Assembly: GCF_011516825.1 (NCBI RefSeq) | Contig: NZ_WOTA01000003.1 | Coordinates: forward strand, 62,001 to 126,000 | Direction: 5' to 3' | DNA: 64,000 nucleotides | Source: Acetobacter oeni | Lineage (GTDB): Bacteria > Pseudomonadota > Alphaproteobacteria > Acetobacterales > Acetobacteraceae | In this document: piece after piece, positions 1 through 8,253 of the stretch | Layout: the number at the start of each line of letters is the position of its first letter | Position numbering within the stretch: position 1 is the first letter of the stretch | The notes under the pieces: generated by a model | The model's database searches: none | What the model saw: the letters and a program-made list of their open reading frames with translations, nothing else | What the model was told of the DNA's origin: nothing | Made by a program: the position numbers and the translations under genes

Positions 1-54
1 GGTGACGCCGAGGGTTGCGACGAGAATCAGTTTACCGGGCCGAAATGTTATCAT
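1..54 (-). CDS. 5' end of an unidentified protein with a hydrophobic N-terminus (partial)
   Basis: Only the first 18 codons lie in the window. The ATG at 54 overlaps the stop of the upstream lipoprotein gene in an ATGA arrangement, so the two are very likely translationally coupled. The visible residues start MITFRPGKLILVATLG, a short basic stretch followed by a hydrophobic run, as in a signal peptide or signal anchor. The product is therefore probably envelope-associated. Nothing more can be said, because the gene runs off the left edge. The start call rests on the overlap rather than on a separate ribosome binding site. Confidence 0.5.
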   Translation of the reverse strand, partial: MITFRPGKLILVATLGVT

Positions 55-1010
55 TTTGCTTCTCCGGCATCTGTCGGCGCATGCCATTCCATGATTCCGA
101 ACACGGCGCCGGCCGGGTCGGTCACAACGGCGATCATACTGTTGTTATGATCCAGATGCGGTTCGACAAGCACACGGCCGCCCAGCTGAGGAACTTTTTC
201 CGCTGTCGCGCCGACATTATCGACCTGCACAAAGTTCATCCAGCGCGCCGGAGCATTTGCCGGCAGGCCGGGCGGGAGAGGATTCACCGTGGCCCGCGCA
301 AAGTCCTGAGATTCCAGCACATAACGCAACGGACTGGATGGATCCTGCTCCGCTTCAATCCGATAGCCGAACAGTTTCTGGTAGAAACCGGCGGCATTCG
401 ACGGGATGTCTGTCAGCAGTGCATTCCATATCCATTCGCCTTGGACCGCGGGTGTATCTGAATCCGCAGGGTCGCCGCTGTCCGAACGAATGGCCGCGAA
501 AATACCGCCCTGAGGATCTGCGATGATGGTTTCCCGTCCAAGCCCCGGGATATTTCTGGGCTTGAAAAGCACTTTGCCACCCCAGTCCCGCGCGGTCCTG
601 GCAAGGGTATCGGTGCTGTCAGTTGAAACAAACGGTAACCATACCGGCTCGCGGCGGGCCGTGTCTCCGTCAGGCGGTGGCTGCTCAACGAACCCGGCGA
701 CGTTCCGGGTTCCGATCATTGCCTGCGCATAGTGTCCCCGGGAGACGGGGATATCCCTGAACGTCCAGCCAAGCAGTTCGCCATAGAAAGCTTTTGCTTT
801 TTTCAGATCCGGTATGGTCAGCTGGGCATAGACAATTTTGCCGGGCTGCAAAGCCTTTGTCGGCGGGGCGACAAGCGGAGGAAGTAAGTCTGCCGCCCGT
901 GCATAATGCGTTAGCGGGGAACAGGATGTTCCGAGCAGGAGCGCTATTGCAGCGTGGTGAATGCGCCAGCGAGGGAGGAAGCCCCCGGGAAATGAGGAAG
1001 AAGACGGCAA
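51..1010 (-). CDS. Two-domain VOC (glyoxalase-fold) lipoprotein
   Basis: This 319-residue protein has two tandem vicinal-oxygen-chelate modules. The first is at about residues 57-175 (KIVYAQLTIPDLKKAKAFY) and the second at about 190-310 (WIWNALLTDIPSNAAGFYQ). The VOC family covers lyases, dioxygenases and resistance proteins, and I cannot tell which applies. The N-terminus has a hydrophobic run ending LLLGTSC, which fits a lipobox, so the protein is probably anchored in the outer membrane with its domains in the periplasm, an unusual place for this fold. The start codon is TTG at 1010, supported by AAGGAG eight bases upstream (1019-1024); no ATG fits the signal peptide. The 3' end overlaps the next gene by an ATGA. 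Confidence 0.75.
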   Translation of the reverse strand: MPSSSSFPGGFLPRWRIHHAAIALLLGTSCSPLTHYARAADLLPPLVAPPTKALQPGKIVYAQLTIPDLKKAKAFYGELLGWTFRDIPVSRGHYAQAMIGTRNVAGFVEQPPPDGDTARREPVWLPFVSTDSTDTLARTARDWGGKVLFKPRNIPGLGRETIIADPQGGIFAAIRSDSGDPADSDTPAVQGEWIWNALLTDIPSNAAGFYQKLFGYRIEAEQDPSSPLRYVLESQDFARATVNPLPPGLPANAPARWMNFVQVDNVGATAEKVPQLGGRVLVEPHLDHNNSMIAVVTDPAGAVFGIMEWHAPTDAGEAK

Positions 1011-1246
1011 GGCAAGCTCTCCTTATCAACAGGGCGGCCAGGGCATTACGTAAGCGGTATCACGCCATATCGACTCAGGATACACAAGGCAGGCAGATGG
1101 CCTCGTGCTCGCCGCAATCTTTGTCTGAAACCTGGCATCGCGTGTCGCGCGATGATTCGGCGTCACGTTTCGACTGAATACTCTTGTAATGCGGCTGGTC
1201 ACAAAATGGAGAGCTCGTTTTTCTGTATGATAACGAATCTGTTGTC

Positions 1247-1519
1247 TCAGGGACCTGCTTTGCGAATCAGCAGAATGGCCGTGCCGTCTCCGCTTTCGTG
1301 TTGTGACAGGATTTTGTGTCCAAGGCTTTCCGCCGAGCGACGGACGTTGCGCAGTGGCTCACTGCCGTGCAGCGTCACCTGAAGTAAAGCGCCCGGGAGA
1401 AGAGCATCGAGGGCGAGACGTGTTCTGACGAAGGTCATCGGGCATATTTCGCGAGTGATATCGAGCTGAGTGACAGGCGGAGGGATGTTCCCTGGGCGGG
1501 AAGGAACTGCGGTTGTCAT
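1247..1519 (-). CDS. TusA/SirA-like sulfur-carrier family protein
   Basis: A 90-residue single-domain protein. Residues 19-45 (LDITREICPMTFVRTRLAL) match the N-terminal strand, conserved Cys and following helix of TusA-family proteins, and the C-terminal part (GDGTAILLIRKA) is the last strand of the fold. TusA carries persulfide sulfur on the Cys of a CPxP motif. Here the motif reads CPMT, so the Cys and first Pro are kept but the second Pro is Thr. It may act in sulfur relay or redox chemistry, but the specific partner is not evident from the neighbours. The ATG at 1519 is preceded by TAGGAAA. The gene stands alone, divergent from fur. Confidence 0.75.
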   Translation of the reverse strand: MTTAVPSRPGNIPPPVTQLDITREICPMTFVRTRLALDALLPGALLQVTLHGSEPLRNVRRSAESLGHKILSQHESGDGTAILLIRKAGP

Positions 1520-1749
1520 TTTCCTAAGCTGGAGGGATATGCAGTCTGCCGCAAGGTTCTTTCAGCGCATGATGCGGGTCATATTCGCGTCGATGCGATA
1601 TCGTCTTTGCGGGATGCTGTTTCCTTTACAGACTGAATGGGGCAGAATACGAACGGTTTGCCTGCCAGGCTGCGGTATCGTGCTTTCGCGGAATCGGAAA
1701 ATGGTGGTCGAATGGATCGTTTTTGGCTCAATCAGCTACGCGGAAGCGC

Positions 1750-2313
1750 ATGGTTCGTGAATACACTGGCAGCAGGAAGCATGCCGTGACTCCGCCTCAG
1801 AATTCCTCCCAGGCCCGTTCTGTCCACGTCGTAAGTTCGGCGGACAGTCAGGAATCCAGGATCGGGCGTCTGTGCGTGGAGCGCGGTCTTAAAATGACGG
1901 GGCAGCGGCGAGTGATTGCGCGCGTGCTGTCGGATGCGGAGGACCATCCGGACGTAGAGGAGCTCTATCGTCGGGCATCGGCTCTTGATCCGCGTATTTC
2001 GGTGGCAACCGTGTATCGCACCGTTCGTCTCCTCGAAGAAAAGGGCATCCTTGAGCGCCGGGACTTTGGTGGAGGACGGGCTCGCTATGAAGCCAGCGAG
2101 CATGGTCGGCATTATCATCTGATCGATGTGGACAGCGGCAAGGTGACGGAGTTCGAAGACGAGGAGCATGAGGCACTGATGCGTCGGATTGCCGAGCGTC
2201 TCGGTTTTGAACTCGTGTCAATGCGTCTGGAACTGTTCGGGCGTCGGCTGAAACAGGCGGATGCACCTGCCGCGACGAAAAAAGCAAAGCGTGGCAAGGG
2301 AAGCGCCAGATGA
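1750..2313 (+). CDS. fur: Fur-family metal-responsive transcriptional regulator
   Basis: The product is a Fur superfamily repressor of about 187 residues. The winged-helix part (RGLKMTGQRRVIARVLSD, VATVYRTVRLLEEKGI) is followed by a dimerisation/metal domain with HGRHYHLIDVDSGKVTEF. The CxxC pairs of gamma-proteobacterial Fur are absent, as is usual in alphaproteobacterial Fur/Mur proteins, which may sense iron or manganese, so the metal is not decided here. The C-terminus is a basic tail rich in Lys and Arg. The frame is also open from a TTG at 1723; I prefer the ATG at 1750, which has GGAAG just upstream, though the spacing is short. The stop overlaps the start of olsB (ATGA), implying co-transcription. 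Confidence 0.85.
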   Translation: MVREYTGSRKHAVTPPQNSSQARSVHVVSSADSQESRIGRLCVERGLKMTGQRRVIARVLSDAEDHPDVEELYRRASALDPRISVATVYRTVRLLEEKGILERRDFGGGRARYEASEHGRHYHLIDVDSGKVTEFEDEEHEALMRRIAERLGFELVSMRLELFGRRLKQADAPAATKKAKRGKGSAR

Positions 2314-3158
2314 GCGCCGACAAGCCGCGCGGGGCCACGCTTTCTACTCTTGAACTGCAGCGCGACGGTTTTCCGGAGTTGCGCGGTGGCAATCTGGGTG
2401 TAAGGATTGCGTCCACACCTGAGGAAATCGAGGCGGCGCAGGCCCTGCGTTACAGGGTGTTCTTTGAGGAGATGGGGGCGCATCCGGATGAGCGGGCCCG
2501 GAGTCTGAAGCGGGATGTCGATGAGTTCGATAATTACGCGGATCATCTGCTGGTTATTGATCATGCCATTTCATCGGGGCCCGAAGGTGTCGTCGGTACC
2601 TACAGGCTGATGCAGGGGCAGGCGGCTGAAATACTGGGTCGCTTTTATAGCGAAAGTGAGTTCGATCTTTCGCCGCTGAAGAAATTTCCTGGCAAACTGC
2701 TCGAAGTCGGGCGCTCCTGCGTCGATGCCCGTTATCGCGGACGGGCTGCAATGCAACTGCTCTGGCGCGGCATTGCGTCCTATATTTTCCTCTATCAGAT
2801 TGATGTGCTGTTCGGCTGCGCCAGCCTGCCCGGAACACAGCCGGACGATGTCGCCGAGGAACTGACCTATCTTTATCATAACCACCTCGCACCGCCCGCA
2901 TTGCGGGTGAAGGCTTTGCCGGAACGCCGTGTGGATATGTTGCGTTGCGATCCTCTCAGTCTCGACCGGCGCCGTGTGCTGACGCGTCTTCCTCCCCTCA
3001 TAAAGGGCTATCTCCGGCTTGGCGGTTATGTCGGAGATGGGGCCGTTGTAGACCATGGTTTCAATACGACTGATGTAGCTGTTCTGGTTAAGAGCGAACT
3101 CCTGGCCGATAAATACTATCGCCACTATGAACGCCGCCTGCGCGATGCGCTCGACTGA
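2310..3158 (+). CDS. olsB: L-ornithine N(alpha)-acyltransferase (ornithine lipid synthesis)
   Basis: This 282-residue GNAT-like acyltransferase fits OlsB, which transfers a 3-hydroxyacyl chain from acyl carrier protein to ornithine to make lyso-ornithine lipid. Characteristic stretches are IEAAQALRYRVFFEEMGA near residue 35, DEFDNYADHLLVID near 70, and LLEVGRSCVDARYRGRAA near 130. The acyltransferase OlsA, which would add the second chain, is not in the window. The gene overlaps the end of fur by four bases, so it may respond to the same transcript. Ornithine lipids are phosphorus-free membrane lipids known from acetic acid bacteria. Together with pmtA further along, this shows that the envelope contains specialised polar lipids. 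Confidence 0.88.
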   Translation: MSADKPRGATLSTLELQRDGFPELRGGNLGVRIASTPEEIEAAQALRYRVFFEEMGAHPDERARSLKRDVDEFDNYADHLLVIDHAISSGPEGVVGTYRLMQGQAAEILGRFYSESEFDLSPLKKFPGKLLEVGRSCVDARYRGRAAMQLLWRGIASYIFLYQIDVLFGCASLPGTQPDDVAEELTYLYHNHLAPPALRVKALPERRVDMLRCDPLSLDRRRVLTRLPPLIKGYLRLGGYVGDGAVVDHGFNTTDVAVLVKSELLADKYYRHYERRLRDALD

Positions 3159-3199
3159 GCGCGGTTTCGGTTTCTGAAAATCTGAAAAAGGGTAAGAGG

Positions 3200-4813
3200 A
3201 TGAGTGCCCTGGCGATCCGGGAGCGGGGCGGGGAAAGCGTGCGTGAAACATCGCGTCTGACCTGGCGGAAGCGCATGAGTTTCGGGCTGAAACGGCTTGC
3301 TTTGCCCCTGTTTGCCGGTGCTCTGGCTGCGCTGGGCTTTCCACCATTACATTTTCTTCCGGTCCTGCCGCTCGCCTTTTTTATTCTGCTGCGCTCTGTC
3401 GACAGGGCGCCGACGATGAGAGGAGCGGCAGCGGCGGGATTTGCGTTCGGACTAGGACTTCATACCGTCGGGCTCTACTGGCTGATCAACGCGGTTCTTA
3501 TTCGTGCCAGTGATTTCTGGTGGTTTGTGCCTTTCCCGTCGCTGGGCTGTGCGTTGATTCTGGCACCTTTCGCTGCGGTTCCGGCTGCGCTCTGTCGCCT
3601 GGCCCCTGCTGGCTGGAGGCGTGGTGTACTCTTTGCCGGACTCTGGACGCTTTGTGACATGGGGCGGCTGTTCCTGTTCAGTGGTTTCACATGGAACCCT
3701 CTGGGCAGCGACTGGGCCTTTCACGGTCTGGTCGGCGATATTCTGATTCAGCCATCTGCCTGGATCGGCGTTGACGGGCTGACGCTTGTGACGGTGCTTA
3801 TGGCCGTCCTCCTCCCGCTCGGGCGGCGGTTTGTCTTTCTCTGCGGAATGGTTCTGCTTGTCTGGATCGTTGCCGGAGCCACACGTTTTTATGAAACCGG
3901 GCATGAAATCAGTCAGGCTGAGGCGGGGCATCAGCCTGTCGTTGTCCTGGTCCAGGGGAATGTAACCGAGATGGAAAAGATCAGCCGGACGGATATTCAG
4001 ACAATTTTTGATCGTTATCTGAGACTCACTCAGCAGGGGGTTGCCCGTGGGGTGGATATTGCCATGAAAGCCCCGGGTGCGGCACCTCCGGTAGTATATG
4101 TCTGGCCTGAGACGGCCTATCCGGGTGTGCTGGAGGAAGATGGTCTGAGCCGAACTGTCATCGCGCGGGCTGCCAGCGGTGCGAATGAGGGCATGATCGG
4201 CACGCTCGGGACCGGACCGGACGGGCGCTGGCGTAATTCAGTGGTGGCGATTGACAGTGCCGGTCGTTTTCTGGAGCGCTATGATAAGGCGCGGCTGGTG
4301 CCATTCGGAGAATATCAGCCGCCGTTTCTGCCGCTTCAGATTGTTCCGGGCGGCGGGATGACTCCAGGACCCGGGCCGATAAGCTGGCATCTGCCGGGGC
4401 TGTCCGATGTCGGTCCTCTCATCTGTTACGAGGTGATTTTCTCAGGGCATGTTGTAAACCGGCATGATCGTCCGGCCTGGCTGGTCAATGTGACCAACGA
4501 TGCCTGGTATGGAAACAGTGCGGGGCCTCGTCAGCATCTGGCTGCTGTGCGTCTTCGTGCTGTAGAGGAAGGTTTACCTGTTGCCCGGGCCGCCAATACC
4601 GGAGTGACGATTGTCTATGATGCCCGCGGTCACGAGATGGGACGGCTTGACTGGGGTGTGGAAGGCACGCTTGTGCGGACTATGCCACCGCCTTTATCTC
4701 CCACACTTTTTGCCCGGTTTGGACAGACGATCCCTGTCATTTTGTGTGTTTTTGCCATGGGGATCGCCATGCTGCGGCCCCGGGCAGGTTACATAAAATC
4801 GATATCAGGTTAA
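3200..4813 (+). CDS. lnt: Apolipoprotein N-acyltransferase
   Basis: Lnt adds the third acyl chain to the N-terminal Cys of lipoproteins in the inner membrane. The protein has 537 residues: an N-terminal block of membrane helices to about residue 230, then a nitrilase-type periplasmic domain. The catalytic triad is visible as Glu304 (VWPETAYPG), Lys363 (RYDKARLVPFGEY) and Cys409 (GPLICYEVIF). Length is normal for the family. AAGAGG precedes the ATG at 3200. It lies 41 bases after olsB on the same strand, so the two may share a transcript, both serving the envelope. The XRE regulator downstream has its own 75-base gap. Confidence 0.95.
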   Translation: MSALAIRERGGESVRETSRLTWRKRMSFGLKRLALPLFAGALAALGFPPLHFLPVLPLAFFILLRSVDRAPTMRGAAAAGFAFGLGLHTVGLYWLINAVLIRASDFWWFVPFPSLGCALILAPFAAVPAALCRLAPAGWRRGVLFAGLWTLCDMGRLFLFSGFTWNPLGSDWAFHGLVGDILIQPSAWIGVDGLTLVTVLMAVLLPLGRRFVFLCGMVLLVWIVAGATRFYETGHEISQAEAGHQPVVVLVQGNVTEMEKISRTDIQTIFDRYLRLTQQGVARGVDIAMKAPGAAPPVVYVWPETAYPGVLEEDGLSRTVIARAASGANEGMIGTLGTGPDGRWRNSVVAIDSAGRFLERYDKARLVPFGEYQPPFLPLQIVPGGGMTPGPGPISWHLPGLSDVGPLICYEVIFSGHVVNRHDRPAWLVNVTNDAWYGNSAGPRQHLAAVRLRAVEEGLPVARAANTGVTIVYDARGHEMGRLDWGVEGTLVRTMPPPLSPTLFARFGQTIPVILCVFAMGIAMLRPRAGYIKSISG

Positions 4814-4888
4814 CAAACGCAGCTTCTGGTTGTATGTTAACCTCTGATTGTTTGCTGGATAGTCCGGCGGATACGACAGGAGCAACTC

Positions 4889-5380
4889 ATGGCTGACGAA
4901 GAGAGTGGGAGTCGTATCAGAGATCTTGATACCCATGTCGGCGCTCGTATCCGCCTTCGTCGTGCCATGCTGGGGATGTCTCAGGAAAAGCTGGGCGAAG
5001 CGATAGGGCTGACATTTCAGCAGATTCAGAAATATGAACGTGGCACTAACCGGGTCAGTGCATCGCGGCTGTTCGATATAGCCAGAGTGCTCGATGTTCC
5101 GATTGGCTTTTTCTATGATGACATGCCGCTCGATCCGGCTGCCGTGCCGCCTGTTTCACCGGCAGTCGTAACAGGCTTTGCCGAGGCGCAGCAAAGTTTT
5201 GGCGGGCCGCCGACCATTGCGTTATCCACACCTTCGACGGCTTCCCTGGATGCGAATGTCCTGAGCCGGCGTGAGACACTGGATCTTGTGCGTGCGTATT
5301 ACAGGATTCCTGATGCGGGCGTGCGGAAGCGCGTTCTGGATCTGATCCGGTCCATGGCTCCCCCATCTGACGGCATCTGA
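4889..5380 (+). CDS. XRE-family helix-turn-helix regulator
   Basis: A 163-residue cytoplasmic DNA-binding protein. The HTH spans about residues 15-72 (VGARIRLRRAMLGMSQEKLG, FQQIQKYERGTNRVSASRLF), the classical Cro/CI fold. The C-terminal half is a Pro/Ala-rich linker followed by a helix, LDLVRAYYRIPDAGVRKRVLD. Proteins of this shape are common in alphaproteobacteria, often next to lnt, but their targets are mostly unknown, and I do not assign one. An AGGAG with about eight bases spacing precedes the ATG at 4889. The gene ends directly against the convergent DUF551 gene, whose stop begins at the next base. Confidence 0.85.
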   Translation: MADEESGSRIRDLDTHVGARIRLRRAMLGMSQEKLGEAIGLTFQQIQKYERGTNRVSASRLFDIARVLDVPIGFFYDDMPLDPAAVPPVSPAVVTGFAEAQQSFGGPPTIALSTPSTASLDANVLSRRETLDLVRAYYRIPDAGVRKRVLDLIRSMAPPSDGI

Positions 5381-5773
5381 TTATCCGCCAGAGGGCGATG
5401 GCAGCCGACAGAGATGCTGGTTTTCGGGCACCGGGGCCGCCGGGACCGGCATCCAGTGGGTGGGCGCAGTGCGTGGCGCTACCAGCCAGTTTCTCTCCTG
5501 GACATCCCATTTATCCAGCCAGACATAGTCGCCCCGGTCTGGCATATGAAAAAAAAGCAGGACGGCACTTCCGTTCTTCGGTGCGGATTCGATCGGACGC
5601 CATGCATCGGCCACGAACGCATTGAGGGCGAGTTGCATCCGGGCGCGGTAATGTGCCTGTGCTTTCGGGTCGAGATCGTACCATGAGGCGTCGCAGTAGT
5701 CGTAATACGCTTTTGCTGCATTCTCGAGTTGCTCATCAGAGATCAGGTGGCCGGTATCACGGCGCTGCGGCAT
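5381..5773 (-). CDS. DUF551-like small protein
   Basis: The C-terminal half contains WRPIESAPKNGSAVLLFF and a Trp-rich end (THWMPVP) typical of the DUF551 domain, a short domain of unknown function often found in phage and mobile regions. The N-terminal half (LISDEQLENAAKAYYDYCDA) looks helical. No function can be assigned. The frame stays open to an ATG at 5842, but I prefer the ATG at 5773, which follows AGGAAAGG by about nine bases and gives 130 residues. It converges with the XRE gene without a gap. No other phage-like genes are nearby, so an accessory origin is only a suggestion. Confidence 0.6.
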   Translation of the reverse strand: MPQRRDTGHLISDEQLENAAKAYYDYCDASWYDLDPKAQAHYRARMQLALNAFVADAWRPIESAPKNGSAVLLFFHMPDRGDYVWLDKWDVQERNWLVAPRTAPTHWMPVPAAPVPENQHLCRLPSPSGG

Positions 5774-6168
5774 GGCAGTCTGCCTTTCCTGGGATGAGGT
5801 CCATGCGGACAAATGTAAGAGGAACGCTCGCTTCTGGTCCATAGTTATGCTTCAGAGACGAGGTTATCCGGGACTGTGGCCTGTCACGGACAGGATTTGT
5901 TCGGCGTCGTCCGGATCATAAGGCCGGATATGACAGGGGCATTCAAGACCCGCAACATACGATGATGAATTTATACCGTATCTGGTTATTGGCTGGCTAA
6001 CAGCAGCGGGTTTCCTGCCAGAATCCAGAAAAGGTCAGATTCGTTCAGTTGCAGGTGCCCGACCGGCGTAGTTTCGTGAGAAAATATCAGCCTGACGGTG
6101 GCGGCCCTCGTCGGATGGGACTACATGCGAGCATGTAAACGTCACTGGAATCAAAATGAGGGGCATCA
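5774..6168. other. Gene-free stretch upstream of ssb
   Basis: About 395 bases separate the DUF551 gene from ssb. I see no convincing coding frame. The stretch should hold the promoters for both flanking genes, but no strong -35/-10 pair stands out. The one notable element is the 14-base palindrome at 6123-6136, annotated separately. Confidence 0.5.
6123..6136. promoter_or_regulatory. Perfect 14-base palindrome upstream of ssb (possible operator)
   Basis: ACATGC-GA-GCATGT is a perfect six-base inverted repeat around a two-base centre, ending 32 bases before the ssb start codon. Its size and place suit a dimeric repressor site. It does not match the GTTC-N7-GTTC LexA box of alphaproteobacteria, so SOS control is not supported. 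The regulator is unknown. Confidence 0.35.
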
Positions 6169-6684
6169 ATGGCTGGCAGTGTCAATAAAGTCATTCTGGT
6201 CGGAAATTTAGGCAAAGACCCGGAAATTCGCTCCAGTCAGAATGGTCAGAAAATTGCGTCTTTTTCGGTTGCGACAAGCGAGACCTGGAACGACCGGGCT
6301 TCCGGTGAACGTCGCGAGCGGACCGAATGGCATCGTGTCGTTGTGTTCAATGACCGTCTTGCCGATGTCGTCGAACGCTTCGTGAAAAAAGGTCGCAAAG
6401 TCTATCTTGAGGGGACACTTCAGACCCGCAAATGGACGGATCAGTCCGGGCAGGAACGCTATACGACCGAAGTCGTGCTCGATCGCTTCCGGGGTGAACT
6501 GGTGTTGCTTGATGGCCGGGGCGGCGCTGATGGCGGCGAGTCCGGTAGTTATGGTGGAGGCGGCGGCAGTTCATCATCTCCTCCGCGTCAGATCGGTGCG
6601 CCCCGTGGTGGTGCACCAGCCGCCTCTCCGGGCGGCTGGGATGCTCCCGGTGGCAGTGATCTTGATGACGAGATCCCCTTCTGA
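6169..6684 (+). CDS. ssb: Single-stranded DNA-binding protein
   Basis: SSB coats single-stranded DNA during replication, repair and recombination. The 171-residue protein has the OB-fold in residues 1-110 (MAGSVNKVILVGNLGKDPEI at the start, TEWHRVVVFNDRLADVVERF in the middle). A Gly/Ser/Pro-rich flexible linker follows, ending in the acidic tip DLDDEIPF that binds partner proteins. This is a complete, typical protein. GAGGGG lies seven bases before the ATG. The palindrome at 6123-6136 may regulate it. A hairpin terminator follows at 6742-6759. Confidence 0.97.
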   Translation: MAGSVNKVILVGNLGKDPEIRSSQNGQKIASFSVATSETWNDRASGERRERTEWHRVVVFNDRLADVVERFVKKGRKVYLEGTLQTRKWTDQSGQERYTTEVVLDRFRGELVLLDGRGGADGGESGSYGGGGGSSSSPPRQIGAPRGGAPAASPGGWDAPGGSDLDDEIPF

Positions 6685-6741
6685 GCCACGTCGGAAATTT
6701 TATGCCAGTAAAAGTGTCGGGTGCCGTGACAGGCATCCGCA

Positions 6742-6759
6742 CCAGGCACAAATGCCTGG
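6742..6759. terminator. Hairpin terminator between ssb and the convergent glycosyltransferase gene
   Basis: CCAGGCA-CAAA-TGCCTGG is a perfect 7-bp stem with a four-base loop. On the plus strand it is followed within ten bases by GGGTTTTTC, giving a plausible intrinsic terminator for ssb. Its position between two convergent genes allows two-way use, but the minus-strand side lacks a clear T-run. Confidence 0.65.
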
Positions 6760-6805
6760 ATAAGGGTTTTTCAGGTAAGCTCTGATTTCCCGCTTTTCTG
6801 GCGTT

Positions 6806-8128
6806 TCAGAGATTTGGCATTGCGGGAAATCCCGGGATCGTGCTGATGACACGTTTGACATTTTCAACGGTAATTAATCGCGTGCACTCGAACTGGCGCG
6901 GTGTATTTGCATGACGCGGACACCACAGGAAATCCTTGTGATCGAACCGGTATCCCGGATCGTTCCAGCAGGAATTACAGGAATGCCAGTTCACGATTCG
7001 CCAGGGTGTATGAAACTCGTTTGTCGGATGCGTAAAGCCTGAGATCATTACAACCTTGCAGTTTGCGGCCCAGGCCAGCCACGACAGACCACTGGAAAGA
7101 CCGATGAAAAATTCCGCATGTCGCAGCCAGCGGACGCGCTCGGTGAGCGGTCGGTCGCCGGTCTGATCTTCGGCTCCATGCGGGATTTGATTCCAGATGA
7201 TCCCGGTGCCGTGAGCCGGCTTCTGATCAATACAGATGACCCGGTAGCCGCTCTCCTTCAGAAAAGTAATGATCTGCCGCCAGCCGTCGGGATTGTTCCA
7301 GTATTTGCACTGTGAGCTGCTTTGTGTGGCGATACACACATAGGGTTCTTCGACCGGGCGCGAGGTCTCTTCGTCGGGCGCCATCATCGGAATCTGCTCG
7401 GTCGGGTCCACGCCGAGAATATAGCCTGCCGTGCGGTGCAGACCGACGAGACGAAAGTCGCTCGGCTGCCAGATGGCGGCGGCATCATCGAAGAAGAGGC
7501 CAAGTGTGTAGGTCGCGTAGAATGTTTTCAGAACATCTTCATTTTCGACTTCTTCCGGCGTCATGAAGCAGATATGCGGATAGACGCTTTGGAAAAGCGG
7601 AATGATTGCCTTTGACATGGCGCAGGTCAGACGGCAGCCATGTAATTCAGCAAAACGCGCGACGTAGGGAAACCAGCCCAGTGTGTCGCCCAGGGTGCCG
7701 ACAGGCAACTGGATCAGAACGTCCTGGTTACGACAGTCGAATTCGTGCGAAAAAACCTTTCCGGCGGTATCGAATATTTCGATACTGAAACGTACATAAA
7801 ATCGCTTCGCGCTGTTGACCGTCGCTTTGCCTGCTTTTGTCTCGAACAGGACGTTGCCAGTATCGAGGTCGCGCAGCCGGATGGTCCAGGCGCCTTCCGG
7901 CAGTTGCACACGGCAGCCGAGATTGAAATCGAACCGGATATCGGCCGGACCAGTCTGGGTGGGGGTTGGGGCGGGTGGCACGAATGGCCCTTTTTCGGCT
8001 TTCGTGTTGTCGTCTGCTGAAGTTTTTGCCTCTGCGGGTTTGTTTTCAGCGCCGGAAGCAGAAGAAATGGCAGGTGTCTCATCCGGAGTGAGGGCTGTAT
8101 CCGGTACGGAATTCTGTGTGTCAGGCAT
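6806..8128 (-). CDS. Autotransporter O-heptosyltransferase (TibC/Aah family)
   Basis: This 440-residue enzyme resembles bacterial autotransporter heptosyltransferases, which put heptose on Ser/Thr of autotransporter passenger domains in the cytoplasm. The GT-B-like core includes LPVGTLGDTLGWFPYVARFA near residue 141 and a nucleotide-sugar half with FIGLSSGLSWLAWAANCKVV near 341. Four cysteines at 384, 387, 403 and 415 fit the iron-finger of the TibC family. The first 60 residues are an acidic Pro/Ala/Thr-rich tail with no expected fold. No autotransporter substrate or ADP-heptose gene is nearby, so the acceptor must be elsewhere. The ATG at 8128 has only a weak ribosome site. Confidence 0.85.
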   Translation of the reverse strand: MPDTQNSVPDTALTPDETPAISSASGAENKPAEAKTSADDNTKAEKGPFVPPAPTPTQTGPADIRFDFNLGCRVQLPEGAWTIRLRDLDTGNVLFETKAGKATVNSAKRFYVRFSIEIFDTAGKVFSHEFDCRNQDVLIQLPVGTLGDTLGWFPYVARFAELHGCRLTCAMSKAIIPLFQSVYPHICFMTPEEVENEDVLKTFYATYTLGLFFDDAAAIWQPSDFRLVGLHRTAGYILGVDPTEQIPMMAPDEETSRPVEEPYVCIATQSSSQCKYWNNPDGWRQIITFLKESGYRVICIDQKPAHGTGIIWNQIPHGAEDQTGDRPLTERVRWLRHAEFFIGLSSGLSWLAWAANCKVVMISGFTHPTNEFHTPWRIVNWHSCNSCWNDPGYRFDHKDFLWCPRHANTPRQFECTRLITVENVKRVISTIPGFPAMPNL

Positions 8129-8253
8129 GCCGTCGTAATGATCCGTTTTGTATTATGCACAGGTCGTGCTGCGCTGTTTCGGGCGCAGAGGAATTAATAG
8201 AAAGTCGATTAAATAAGGAACAGTCCGGGAGCGGAAACCTCAGGCCCGGGAGG

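Noticed and set aside
2571..3347. 258-residue open frame antisense to olsB and the lnt start
   Set aside because: It crosses two well-supported genes and has no domain signal.
5843..6168. SOS (LexA) box upstream of ssb
   Set aside because: I looked for GTTC-N7-GTTC and found only a single GTTC near 6040 without its partner at the right distance.
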